A stretch of DNA of 64,000 bases from Ianthella basta. Taxonomy: Eukaryota > Porifera > Demospongiae > Verongiida > Ianthellidae. The stretch's first letter is position 1, and every line of letters starts with the position of its first letter. The notes beneath the pieces were generated by a model. The model searched no databases. It was not told the origin of the DNA and saw only the letters and a program-made list of their open reading frames with translations. Where the stretch lies: assembly GCA_964019415.1 (NCBI GenBank), contig OZ025890.1, forward strand, positions 1,121,458 through 1,185,457. The letters are read 5' to 3'. The translations under genes and the position numbers were made by a program. Below, piece by piece: positions 30,788 to 42,500 of the stretch.

Positions 30788-31249
30788 CACGCATTTGGCA
30801 GTCGTTATTACATGTGATACTTGAAATGTGATTTCCATGATTCTGATTTGTTATTTCAACATTTTGTTTTACCTGTGAGAATGGACAATTACACTTGACA
30901 GTTTAATGGAACAATTAATAAGTTCATCATAATATTATGCATTCATGTATATAGCATAGTGACAATATTATAATTCATGCTTTATTAACACATGCATATC
31001 AATTGATCGAAGCAATCATGCATGTATAATGTTGTGTAGTGTGACTGCAGAACTAATGATAAAATACAGGTGATCGATCCGAAGACATGGTGACCATGCA
31101 GCTAAGTAGACCTATGGATACATTGCATATACTACAATGGATGTCAAAAGACAATGACAAAAGACAAAATAATGGTCTGTTCATGTACACGTGCATGCAT
31201 GTGACTCTAAAGTTTGTTATAAACATTTCTAGCATGGTTTGTGTGCTAG
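30788..31249. other. Convergent 3' flanks of CCDC86 and the WD40 gene
   Basis: AT-rich sequence between two facing stop codons, presumably both 3' UTRs. TTTATT at 30981-30986 reads AATAAA on the minus strand, a candidate poly(A) signal about 265 bases beyond the WD40 stop. No ORF, RNA gene or repeat is recognised. Confidence 0.5.
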
Positions 31250-34200
31250 CTATAACAGGATGCAAGCGGAAGATGAAGTTCTTTGCTCTTGAAGTTGCTT
31301 GTCTTCACTCGTTGAAGCTACAGTTGCCTTGGCTACACTTGCTGTATCACTGCTCCTCTCGGCTACAGTGTCCGACTCCTTACTATGAACGACTTGTTCT
31401 CCTGTTTTTGGATCAACGCCTTGATCTTCGCCTGTGTCCTCTTCAAGATCCAGGAGTAGCTTCTTCTCGCTACTCCAGTTTGCATCTGTAGGAGAACCAT
31501 CCTTGGTCTCTGTTGCACTGGAGTTGGCTTCTGTGTAGCTGGCAGGAGGAGGAGCATCTGTCTGTGCGACGGGTGATGCTGTGTGTGAGTTGTCATCATG
31601 GGTCCCCTTGTGGTGGTAGCCATTTTGATCGGGCAAGCTGTGTGTTGGAGAATGATGCCCATCAGGTGGTGAGCTAGCTGTCAATGCACCATTCTGTGAA
31701 TCTTTGTTGCTTTCATCATTCGGTACTGTGCTAGTTGAATCCTGATCCTTTCCGTCCACTTCACACAGTGAAGGGGCAGCATGTGGGTGTTGCCGTTTGA
31801 GGTCTTCAAAGTGCTCCATAAAGGAGTGTGGCACACCATTAAAGCAAATCTCTGCAGTTGCCACGTTGCCTGCGCTGTCACCGTACACTGCTACCACTGC
31901 TTCCCCATCACTCCCAACATCGCAGCAGAGAGGGAGGTGGTCAGTAGAAAGGACTGCTTTAAGACTCCTCTCTTTCACCTCCCACAGCTGTAGTGTGCGG
32001 TCAGAGCAGGCAGTGAGAAGGTGCAGCGAGGCCTTTATGGAGAAAACTGCCACATCACTGACTGTGGCACTACAGTCAATGGAACACAGAAGGACTCCAT
32101 CTGGGACAGACCACAAGCTGACCTGGGGGTCCTGTGAAGAGGCCACAATTATGTTGTTGCCTCCTGGCTGGGGGCGGAGGCATGTGACTCCTCCTACTAT
32201 GTGTAGGTGTATTGTTTGAATGAAGGAGGCATCATGGAGATTCCTAATGCAGACTCTACCCTCTACGTCACCAGAAACAAGCAGATGATAGGAGTCATTT
32301 TCGCAGAAGGTCACCGCCATCACAGCCTGAGAGCGATCATGAAGTGTCTTCAGCCTCCTTCCATTCCCACTTTCCCACACAGTCACCCTTCCACAGACAT
32401 CACCAGCAGCAATGTAGTCACCACTCCAGCTGACAGTAACACTTGTAAATGCGGCAACCTCTCCCTCCTTTCCCCTTAGTTCCAGCACTTCGGCAGAGGT
32501 TTCTCCATGCCAAATGTGCACCGTGCCATCCGAGGAGCTTACCGCTAGCCTTTTGTTGTCCCTAAAGGGAGCTAACCCTGTGACGGTCCCATTGAGGGAC
32601 AGAGCCTTCTCAAAACTCCTTGACCCAATCACAAACGTGTGCACCAACACTGCACCATCCTGGCCGCCGGACGCCACTAATGAGCCACACACAGAGAACC
32701 TTGTGCAGGTCACATGACCTGAATGGGCAGGACGGGTAGAAAGTGGGCGTGTAAGGAGGTCCCAGATCTTGACTTGCCCCTCCTCCCCAGCTGAGATGGC
32801 CAACCAGCCATTTTGCACTGCAGCTGCACCCAGCACAGCCTGGGTTGAGTGCTTAGGAAGGGAATAGGCTGGAGCAAAGGAGTCAAGCTCCCACACTGAC
32901 AAGGACCTGCATGATGACAACAAGCAGATTCTGGCTGGTTGAACAGAATTAACTTCCACATAAATGCACACAAAGAGAGGAAATGGAATAGCAGAACAGC
33001 CTGAAAAGAACTACCATATACCACTTCAATACATGTTTTGCTGAATAGGCTGTGCAAGAGAGGGTCTAACAGGCCAGACTCACCCGTCCTGTGCTCCAGC
33101 GATAAAGATGTTGACATTAGTTGTGGAGAGAGAGGTGACAGCTGTTGTCAGCTGCACACAGTGGAGGCAGGTACCAGAGGGGAATTCCCATAGCTTCAGG
33201 GTGAGATCCTGAGCAGCTGATACCACTCTCACAACCCCAAGGTGAGAACTGGAGGTTGACAAAAGAAGAGTGGAAGGACAAAGGATGAAGGTGAGGTGTG
33301 CTGCTAGACAGAAGATACCTATAATACCCGGGAGTTCTCATAGACATCAGCTGCACAAGAGAGTGTACCTACCCCTTATCAGAAGTTCCTGTTTCTTCCT
33401 GTTGCTTTTGCCGCAGAGCCTCTGCAGCTGTGACCTCTGCCCTATGGGCTGCCACTGTCTGCACCACCACTCCAGAGACTAGGTCCCAGAGCACCAGGGT
33501 GCCTTCACGGTCACCACAAATGAACCAACTGTTTCCTCCTTTCACCATCACTAACACACTCAGCGGCACACCACTGCTACCAGAGAGCGTGAAGATGAGC
33601 TCACCACAGTGTCTGTGTCAACAGTGATGGGACAAAAAAGCATAAAGAAAAACATAATAAATGCTAAGTTAGAAATGGGAAAATATTCCAAGCACATTTT
33701 GTGCTGCAAGCACACAGCAGTAGCCGTTTTGAATAAGAGAACAAAAACAAGATTTTTCAAAAAAACTCAAGAAAGCAAATATATAAAATCAAGAATGCAG
33801 CAAGGAAGATTTTATCTGAAAATTGGAGGGAGGGGCCTAATAACAAAATACTATTCCACCTTTGGTATAGACTGTTCCCCAGAGACCACAGTAGGAGTGA
33901 CTATATATATATGTACCAGCCCAAGACAGCCAGCGTGACTGAACAATTCGTTGTACTGATTTGCCTACTACTAAACCACTGCTTGACAGCTCAGAATATT
34001 TCAAATGCTACAAACGCCACACTGTCTGCTGGGACTTGAAAAAACAATTAGTGGTTGTCCAAGCTTTGAGTCACTTGCAGCTGTTTCTAGTACTAAAGTA
34101 CACAATGTGACAGGAAACAATGTAGCTTCTCAAGCAGGAAGCAAATTCAATGTAATACAAAATTTAAACAATTTGTACAGCGAACAGCTGCTGTGAAACC

Positions 34201-36436
34201 TAAAACAGCCACCTGTGGGCCAGTTCTAACTGACCTTTATAGAGAGGTGGCTGCTCTACAGAGGTAGATTGCAATGCTTTAGTGCTATTAGGGGCCAGGG
34301 AGGCTGGCTGTTTTAGAGAGGTGGCTGCCTAACACAGTGACCATCTTAGACAGAATCCACTGCACAAAAGATCAGCTAAAACATGACAAAATAGTATTTA
34401 ACAGTTGTCCAAACAAATTGCACAATTTAGCTACAAATGACTCATGTTCAGACAGCTGTTATATACAATTTTATCGTGTTTTAGCACATAGTGCTATGTA
34501 TGACTTCAGCTCTATTTACATGCCACATAGCATGCAGAAAACAGTGACAGTACTGTGACAACCATTACCTGCTGTGCACATCAGTGCTCCATACTTTGAC
34601 AGTTCCATCACTGGACGCTGACAGCGCCTTCTCTCCGTTGGCAGCCAACGCAACAGCTACAACCCTTTCAGAGTGTCCTATCATTGTCTGTAGTAATAGG
34701 CCAGCCTTCAAGTCCCACAGCCTGCATGTAAAGGAAGTTAGATGTACGTAGTGCAGACAGGCAAGGAAGCAATAAGCATTGCTTATGTAGAACAACCAAA
34801 TGCAGAACAATATGCACATGCAAACATGCTCTGTGGTACAGAGTCCTCTGCAACTGCGGCTAAGATACACCTATTAAATTTCTTGCATGCAGGATGAGGC
34901 AAGACGGCTCAAGACGAGGGGAGGTGAGGCCAGGTGAGTCTCAAGATGAGGCAAGACAAGGCAAGATTAGGCAAGATGAGGCAAGATGAGGCAAGATGAG
35001 GCAAGATGAGGCAAGACAAGGTAAGATGAGACAAGATGTGACATTACGAGGCAAGATGAGGCAAGATTAGGCAAGATTAGGCAAGATGAGGCAAGATGAG
35101 GCAAGATTAGGCAAGATGAGGCAAGATGAGGCAAGATTAGACAAGATTAGGTAAGATGAGGCAAGATGTGACATTACAAGGCAAGATGAGGCAAGATGAG
35201 GCAAGATGAGGCAAGATGAGGCAAGACAAGGTAAGATGAGACAAGATGTGACATTACGAGGCAAGATGAGGCAAGATTAGGCAAGATGAGGCAAGATTAG
35301 ACAAGATTAGGTAAGATGAGGCAAGATGTGACATTACGAGGCAAGATGAGGCAAGATGAGGCAAGATGAGGTAAGATTAGGCAAGATGAGGCAAGATGAG
35401 GCAAGATGAGGCAAGACAAGGTAAGATGAGACAAGATGTGACATTACGAGGCAAGATGAGGCAAGATGAGGCAAGATTAGGCAAGATTAGGCAAGATGAG
35501 AGAAGACAAGGTAAAATGGGATGACAAAAGATGACAAAAAAATGGGTAGTGTCCTACAGAGGCAACATAAAGTGGGTAGTGTACTAGGGGGACAAGATGA
35601 GGCAAGATTAGGCAAGATGAGGCAAGATGAGGCAAGATTAGGCAAGATTAGGCAAGATGAGGCAAGATTAGGCAAGATTAGGCAAGATGAGGCAAGACAA
35701 GGTAAGATGAGACAAGATGTGACATTACAAGGCAAGATGAGGCAAGATGAGGCAAGATTAGGCAAGATGAGGCAAGATGAGGCAAGATGAGGCAAGATGA
35801 GGCAAGATTAGGCAAGATGAGAGAAGACAAGGTAAGGTGAGACAAGATAAAGCAAGATCACACCAGATGAGCCTCAAGAAGAAGCAAAATGAGGCAGGAT
35901 GAGGTCAGATGGGCAAGATGAGGCAAGATAAACATCAAGATGAAGCAAGTAGAGCTTCAAGAGGCGAGAAGACAAGCCTCAACATGAGGCAATATGATCT
36001 CTGCTTTGTGTCTGTCAATAATCTGAACTTCTGCCACTCCTCACCTTACAGTCCCATCCAGACCACCAGACACAGCATGCCTGCCATCCTCTGTTGCTGC
36101 CACTGCAAGCACTGCCCCATTGTGTGCCTGTAGAGTTTCGATCACCCCAAGGCTGGCCAAGTCCCAAGTCTTGAGTGTTCCATCATGGGAGCACGTCACC
36201 AGCAATGGAGCTCCTTGCTTGGGACCAGCTGAGCTTGACACAACTGTGCATGCAACACCAGACACTGGACCTCTGTGGCCTTCCAATGTAGCTAACAGTG
36301 GACCATCTATGAAAAGAACCAGAGGAAATTCAACTACTGAGAAATACCAGTCACATAAGTACTTACATAGGCCCAAACAGTACACAACTGTACAGTCTGA
36401 TTGCACTAATGCCATACCACAGTACATCTTGCTCAT
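31250..36436 (-). CDS. Multi-blade WD40 protein with C-terminal CaaX prenylation box (5' end uncertain)
   Basis: Exons: 36436-36367, 36306-36045, 34721-34569, 33612-33373, 33248-33084, 32906-31250. Phases agree and give 848 residues if the ATG at 36436 is the start. About 14 WD40 blades are visible, enough for two beta-propellers: LLATLEGHRGPV, SHDGTLKTWDL, SGGLDGTVRLWDLKAG, SASSDGTVKVW, DREGTLVLWDLVSG, AAQDLTLKLWEFPSG, GEEGQVKIWDL, SSSDGTVHIW, ACSDRTLQLWEV and others. After about residue 660 comes a Ser/Thr/Asp/Gln-rich disordered tail ending SSACILL. CILL is a CaaX box, and Leu in the last position favours geranylgeranylation, so membrane attachment is likely. The first blade looks cut and there is a stop codon just before the ATG. 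Either the protein really begins there, or more N-terminal exons lie upstream, beyond the satellite. The orthologue was not identified; NACHT-WD and TEP1-like proteins have similar double propellers. Confidence 0.85.
34192..34361. mobile_element. Degenerate copy of the 24882-25067 MITE (WD40 intron 3)
   Basis: Shares GGGCCAGTT, CTTTATAGAGAGGTGGCTGC, ACAGAGGTAGA and ACACAGTGACCATCTTAG with the element at 24882, in the same order and orientation. Its termini are more diverged, so the edges are approximate. Confidence 0.75.
34891..35990 (+). repeat. 10-bp minisatellite (GCAAGATGAG)n, about 1.1 kb, in WD40 intron 2
   Basis: Basic unit GCAAGATGAG with GCAAGATTAG and GCAAGACAAG variants. A higher-order motif containing AAGATGTGACATTAC recurs through the array. 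It is interrupted at 35536-35594 by a piece of the distant 34-bp satellite. Confidence 0.92.
35536..35594 (+). repeat. Isolated 59-bp copy of the left edge of the 34-bp satellite
   Basis: AAATGGGTAGTGTCCTACAG, then AGGCAACATAAAGTGGG, then TAGTGTACTAGGGGGACA. The same sequence, with one difference (CAACAT/CACCAT), forms the first two irregular monomers of the big array at 36592-36649. It sits inside the unrelated 10-bp minisatellite. Confidence 0.9.
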
Positions 36437-36521
36437 TCAAGGTGTTGGTCCAGAGTTGAATGTCATCACACAGTAAGTTGTGTTGATCAGAATAATCTAC
36501 CATAATGTGACACACACACAC

Positions 36522-36579
36522 TAGTCTCGCATAGCCAGACCACCATTTTGTAGTCTGGCGGCCTGACTATGTGAGACTA
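36522..36579. mobile_element. 58-bp hairpin element next to the satellite edge
   Basis: TAGTCTCGCATAGCCAGAC on the left pairs with the right part ending TGACTATGTGAGACTA, and GTCTGGC near the centre pairs with GCCAGAC. CACACACAC/CATACACAC flank it, consistent with an imperfect 9-bp duplication. The TAGTCT.GC ends resemble the MITE at 12899. It ends 12 bases before the satellite begins. Confidence 0.7.
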
Positions 36580-36590
36580 CATACACACAC

Positions 36591-39500
36591 AAAAAATGGG
36601 TAGTGTCCTACAGAGGCACCATAAAGTGGGTAGTGTACTAGGGGGACACTAATAAATGGGTAATGTCCTAGGGGGATACTACGTTTTAAATGGGTAGTGT
36701 CCTAGGGGGACACTACACATTAAATGGGTAGTGTACTAGGGGGACACTATGTATTAAATGGGTAGTGTCCTAGGGGGACACTACGCATTAAATGGGTAGT
36801 GTCCTAGGGGGACACTAATAAATGGGTAATGTCCTAGGGGGATACTACGTATTAAATGGGTAGTGTCCTAGGGGGACACTACACATTAAATGGGTAGTGT
36901 ACTAGGGGGACACTATGTATTAAATGGGTAGTGTCCTAGGGGGATACTATGTATTAAATGGGTAGTGTACTAGGGGGACACTACATATTAAATGGGTAGT
37001 GTACTAGGGGGACACTACGCATTAAATGGGTAGTGTACTAGGGGGACACTACGTATTAAATGGGCAGTGTACTAGGGGGACACTACGCATTAAATGGGTA
37101 CTGTACTAGGGGGACACTATGTATTAAATGGGTAGTGTCCTAGGGGGACACTACGCATTAAATGGGTAGTGTCCTAGGGGGACACTAATAAATGGGTAAT
37201 GTCCTAGGGGGATACTACGTATTAAATGGGTAGTGTCCTAGGGGGACACTACACATTAAATGGGTAGTGTACTAGGGGGACACTATGTATTAAATGGGTA
37301 GTGTCTTAGGGGGACACTACACATTAAATGGGTAGTGTACTAGGGGGACACTATGTATTAAATGGGTAGTGTCCTAGGGGGACACTAATAAATGGGTAAT
37401 GTCCTAGGGGGATACTACGTATTAAATGGGTAGTGTACTAGGGGGACACTACATATTAAATGGGCAGTGTACTAGGGGGACACTACGCATTAAATGGGTA
37501 CTGTACTAGGGGGACACAACGCATTAAATGGGTAGTGTACTAGGGGGACACGACGTATTAAATGGGTAGTGTCCTAGGGGGACACTATGTATTAAATGGG
37601 TAATGTCCTAGGGAGACACTACGTATTAAATGGGTAATGTCCTAGGGGGACACTACGTATTAAATGGGTAGTGTACTAGGGAGACACTACGTATTAAATG
37701 GGTAGTGTACTAGGGGGACACTACGCATTAAATGGGTAGTGTACTAGGGGGACACTACGCATTAAATGGGTAGTGTACTAGGGGGACACTACGTATTAAA
37801 TGGGTAGTGTACTAGGGGGACACTACGTATTAAATGGGTAATGTCCTAGGGGGACACTACGTATTAAATGGGTAGTGTACTAGGGGGACACTACGTATTA
37901 AATGGGTAATGTCCTAGGGGGACACTACGTATTAAATGGGTAGTGTACTAGGGGGGACACTACGTATTAAATGGGTAGTGTACTAGGGGGACACTACGCA
38001 TTAAATGGGTAGTGTACTAGGAGGACACTACGCATTAAATGGGTAGTGTACTAGGGGGACACTACGCATTAAATGGGTAGTGTACTAGGGGGACACTATG
38101 TATTAAATGGGTAGTGTACTAGGGGGACACTACGCATTAAATGGGTAGTGTACTAGGGGGACACTACATATTAAATGGGTAGTGTACTAGGGGGACACTA
38201 CGCATTAAATGGGTAGTGTACTAGGGGGACACTACGCATTAAATGGGTAGTGTACTAGGGGGACACTACGCATTAAATGGGTAGTGTACTAGGGGGACAC
38301 TATGTATTAATTGGGTAGTGTACTAGGGGGACACTACGCATTAAATGGGTAGTGTACTAGGGGGACACTACGCATTAAATGGGTAGTGTACTAGGGGGAC
38401 ACTATGCATTAAATGGGTAGTGTACTAGGGGGACACTACGTATTAAATGGGTAATGTCCTAGGGGGACACTACGTATTAAATGGGTAGTGTACTAGGGGG
38501 ACACTACATATTAAATGAGTAGTGCACAAGGGGGACACTATGTATTAAATGGGTAGTGTTCTAGGGGGACACTACGCATTAAATGGGTAGTGTACTAGGG
38601 GGACACTACGTATTAAATGGGTAGTGTACTAGGGGGACACTACGCATTAAATGGGTAGTGTACTAGGGGGACACTACACATTAAATGGGTAGTGTACTAG
38701 GGGGACACTATGTATTAAATGGGTAGTGTCCTAGGGGGACACTACGCATTAAATGGGTAGTGTCCTAGGGGGACACTAATAAATGGGTAATGTCCTAGGG
38801 GGATACTACGTATTAAATGGGTAGTGTCCTAGGGGGACACTACACATTAAATGGGTAGTGTACTAGGGGGACACTATGTATTAAATGGGTAGTGTCCTAG
38901 AGGGATACTACGTATTAAATGGGTAGTGTACTAGGGGGACACTATGCATTAAATGGGTACTGTACTAGGGGGACACTACACATTAAATGGGTAGTGTACT
39001 AGGGGGACACTACGTATTAAATGGGCAGTGTACTAGGGGGACACTACGCATTAAATGGGTACTGTACTAGGGGGACACTATGTATTAAATGGGTAGTGTC
39101 CTAGGGGGACACTACGCATTAAATGGGTAGTGTACTAGGGGGACACTACGTATTAAATGGGTAATGTCCTAGGGGGACACTACGTATTAAATGGGTAGTG
39201 TACTAGGGGGACACTACGTATTAAATGGGTAGTGTACTAGGGGGACACTACGCATTAAATGGGTAGTGTACTAGGGGGACACTACGCATTAAATGGGTAG
39301 TGTACTAGGGGGACACTACGCATTAAATGGGTAGTGTACTAGGGGGACACTATGTATTAAATGGGTAGTGTACTAGGGGGACACTACGCATTAAATGGGT
39401 AGTGTACTAGGGGGACACTACACATTAAATGGGTAGTGTACTAGGGGGACACTACGCATTAAATGGGTAGTGTACTAGGGGGACACTACGCATTAAATGG

Positions 39501-42500
39501 GTAGTGTACTAGGGGGACACTACGCATTAAATGGGTAGTGTACTAGGGGGACACTACGCATTAAATGGGTAGTGTACTAGGGGGACACTATGTATTAAAT
39601 GGGTAGTGTACTAGGGGGACACTACGCATTAAATGGGTAGTGTACTAGGGGGACACTACGCATTAAATGGGTAGTGTACTAGGGGGACACTATGCATTAA
39701 ATGGGAAGTGTACTAGGGGGACACTACGTATTAAATGGGTAATGTCCTAGGGGGACACTACGTATTAAATGGGTAGTGTACTAGGGGGACACTACATATT
39801 AAATGAGTAGTGCACTAGGGGGACACTATGTATTAAATGGGTAGTGTTCTAGGGGGACACTACGCATTAAATGGGTAGTGTACTAGGGGGACACTATGTA
39901 TTAAATGGGTAGTGTACTAGGGGGACACTACGCATTAAATGGGTAGTGTACTAGGGGGACACTACACATTAAATGGGTAGTGTACTAGGGGGACACTATG
40001 TATTAAATGGGTAGTGTCCTAGGGGGACACTACGCATTAAATGGGTAGTGTCCTAGGGGGACACTAATAAATGGGTAATGTCCTAGGGGGATACTACGTA
40101 TTAAATGGGTAGTGTCCTAGGGGGACACTACACATTAAATGGGTAGTGTACTAGGGGGACACTATGTATTAAATGGGTAGTGTCCTAGGGGGATACTACG
40201 TATTAAATGGGTAGTGTAATAGGGGGACACTATGCATTAAATGGGTACTGTACTAGGGGGACACTACACATTAAATGGGTAGTGTACTAGGGGGACACTA
40301 CGTATTAAATGGGCAGTGTACTAGGGGGACACTACGCATTAAATGGGTACTGTACTAGGGGGACACTATGTATTAAATGGGTAGTGTCCTAGGGGGACAC
40401 TACGCATTAAATGGGTAGTGTACTAGGGGGACACTACGTATTAAATGGGTAATGTCCTAGGGGGACACTACGTATTAAATGGGTAGTGTCCTAGGGGGAC
40501 ACTACGTATTAAATGGGTAGTGTACTAGGGGGACACTACGTATTAAATGAGTAATGTCCTAGGGGGACACTACGTATTAAATGGGTAGTGTACTAGGGGG
40601 ACACTACGTATTAAATGGGTAATGTCCTAGGGGGACACTACGTATTAAATGGGTAGTGTACTAGGGGGACACTACGTATTAAATGGGTAGTGTACTAGGG
40701 GGACACTACGCATTAAATGGGTAGTGTACTAGGGGGACACTACGCATTAAATGGGTAGTGTACTAGGGGGACACTACGCATTAAATGGGTAGTGTACTAG
40801 GGGGACACTATGTATTAAATGGGTAGTGTACTAGGGGGACACTACGCATTAAATGGGTAGTGTACTAGGGGGACACTACATATTAATTGGGTAGTGTACT
40901 AGGGGGACACTACGCATTAAATGGGTAGTGTACTAGGGGGACACTACGCATTAAATGGGTAGTGTACTAGGGGGACACTACGCATTAAATGGATAGTGTA
41001 CTAGGGGGACACTATGTATTAAATGGGTAGTGTACTAGGGGGACACTACGCATTAAATGGGTAGTGTACTAGGGGGACACTACGCATTAAATGGGTAGTG
41101 TACTAGGGGGACACTATGCATTACATGGGTAGTGTACTAGGGGGACACTACGTATTAAATGGGTAATGTCCTAGGGGGACACTACGTATTAAATGGGTAG
41201 TGTACTAGGGGGACACTACATATTAAATGAGTAGTGCACTAGGGGGACACTATGTATTAAATGGGTAGTGTTCTAGTGAGACACTACGCATTAAATGGGT
41301 AGTGTACTAGGGGGACACTATGTATTAAATGGGTAGTGTACTAGGGGGACACTACGCATTAAATGGGTAGTGTACTAGGGGGACACTACACATTAAATGG
41401 GTAGTGTACTAGGGGGACACTATGTATTAAATGGGTAGTGTCCTAGGGAGACACTACGCATTAAATGGGTAGTGTCCTAGGGGGACACTAATAAATGGGT
41501 AATGTCCTAGGGGGATACTACGTATTAAATGGGTAGTGTCCTAGGGGGACACTATGTATTAAATGGGTAGTGTACTAGGGGGACACTACGCATTAAATGG
41601 GTACTGTACAAGGGGGACACTACACATTAAATGGGTAGTGTACTAGGGGGACACTATGTATTAAATGGGTAGTGCACTAGGGGGATACTACGTATTAAAT
41701 GGGTAGTGTACTAGGGGGACACTATGCATTAAATGGGTACTGTACTAGGGGGACACTACACATTAAATGGGTAGTGTACTAGGGGGACACTACGTATTAA
41801 ATGGGCAGTGTACTAGGGGGACACTACGCATTAAATGGGTACTGTACTAGGGGGACACTATGTATTAAATGGGTAGTGTCCTAGGGGGACACTACGCATT
41901 AAATGGGTAGTGTCCTAGGGGGACACTAATAAATGGGTAATGTCCTAGGGGGATACTACGCATTAAATGGGTAGTGTCCTAGGGGGACACTACACATTAA
42001 ATGGGTAGTGTACTAGGGGGACACTATGTATTAAATGGGTAGTGTCCTAGGGGGATACTACGTATTAAATGGGTAGTGTCCTAGGGGGACACTACATATT
42101 AAATGGGCAGTGTACTAGGGGGACACTACGCATTAAATGGGTACTGTACTAGGGGGACACGACGCATTAAATGGGTAGTGTACTAGGGGGACACGACGTA
42201 TTAAATGGGTAGTGTCCTAGGGGGACACTATGCATTAAATGGGTAATGTCCTAGGGGGACACTACGTATTAAATGGGTAATGTTCTAGAAGGACACTACG
42301 TATTAAATGGGCAGTGTACTAGGGAGACACTACGTATTAAATGGGTAGTGTACTAGGGGGACACTACGCATTAAATGGGTAGTGTACTAGGGGGACACTA
42401 CGCATTAAATGGGTAGTGTACTAGGGGGACACTACGTATTAAATGGGTAGTGTACTAGGGGGACACTACGTATTAAATGGGTAATGTCCTAGGGGGACAC

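Noticed and set aside
36436-36480. WD40-like phrase CDDIQLWTNTLNE just upstream of the WD40 gene start
   Set aside because: It is in a frame that cannot join the next exon in phase, and no acceptor fits. Treated as coincidence.
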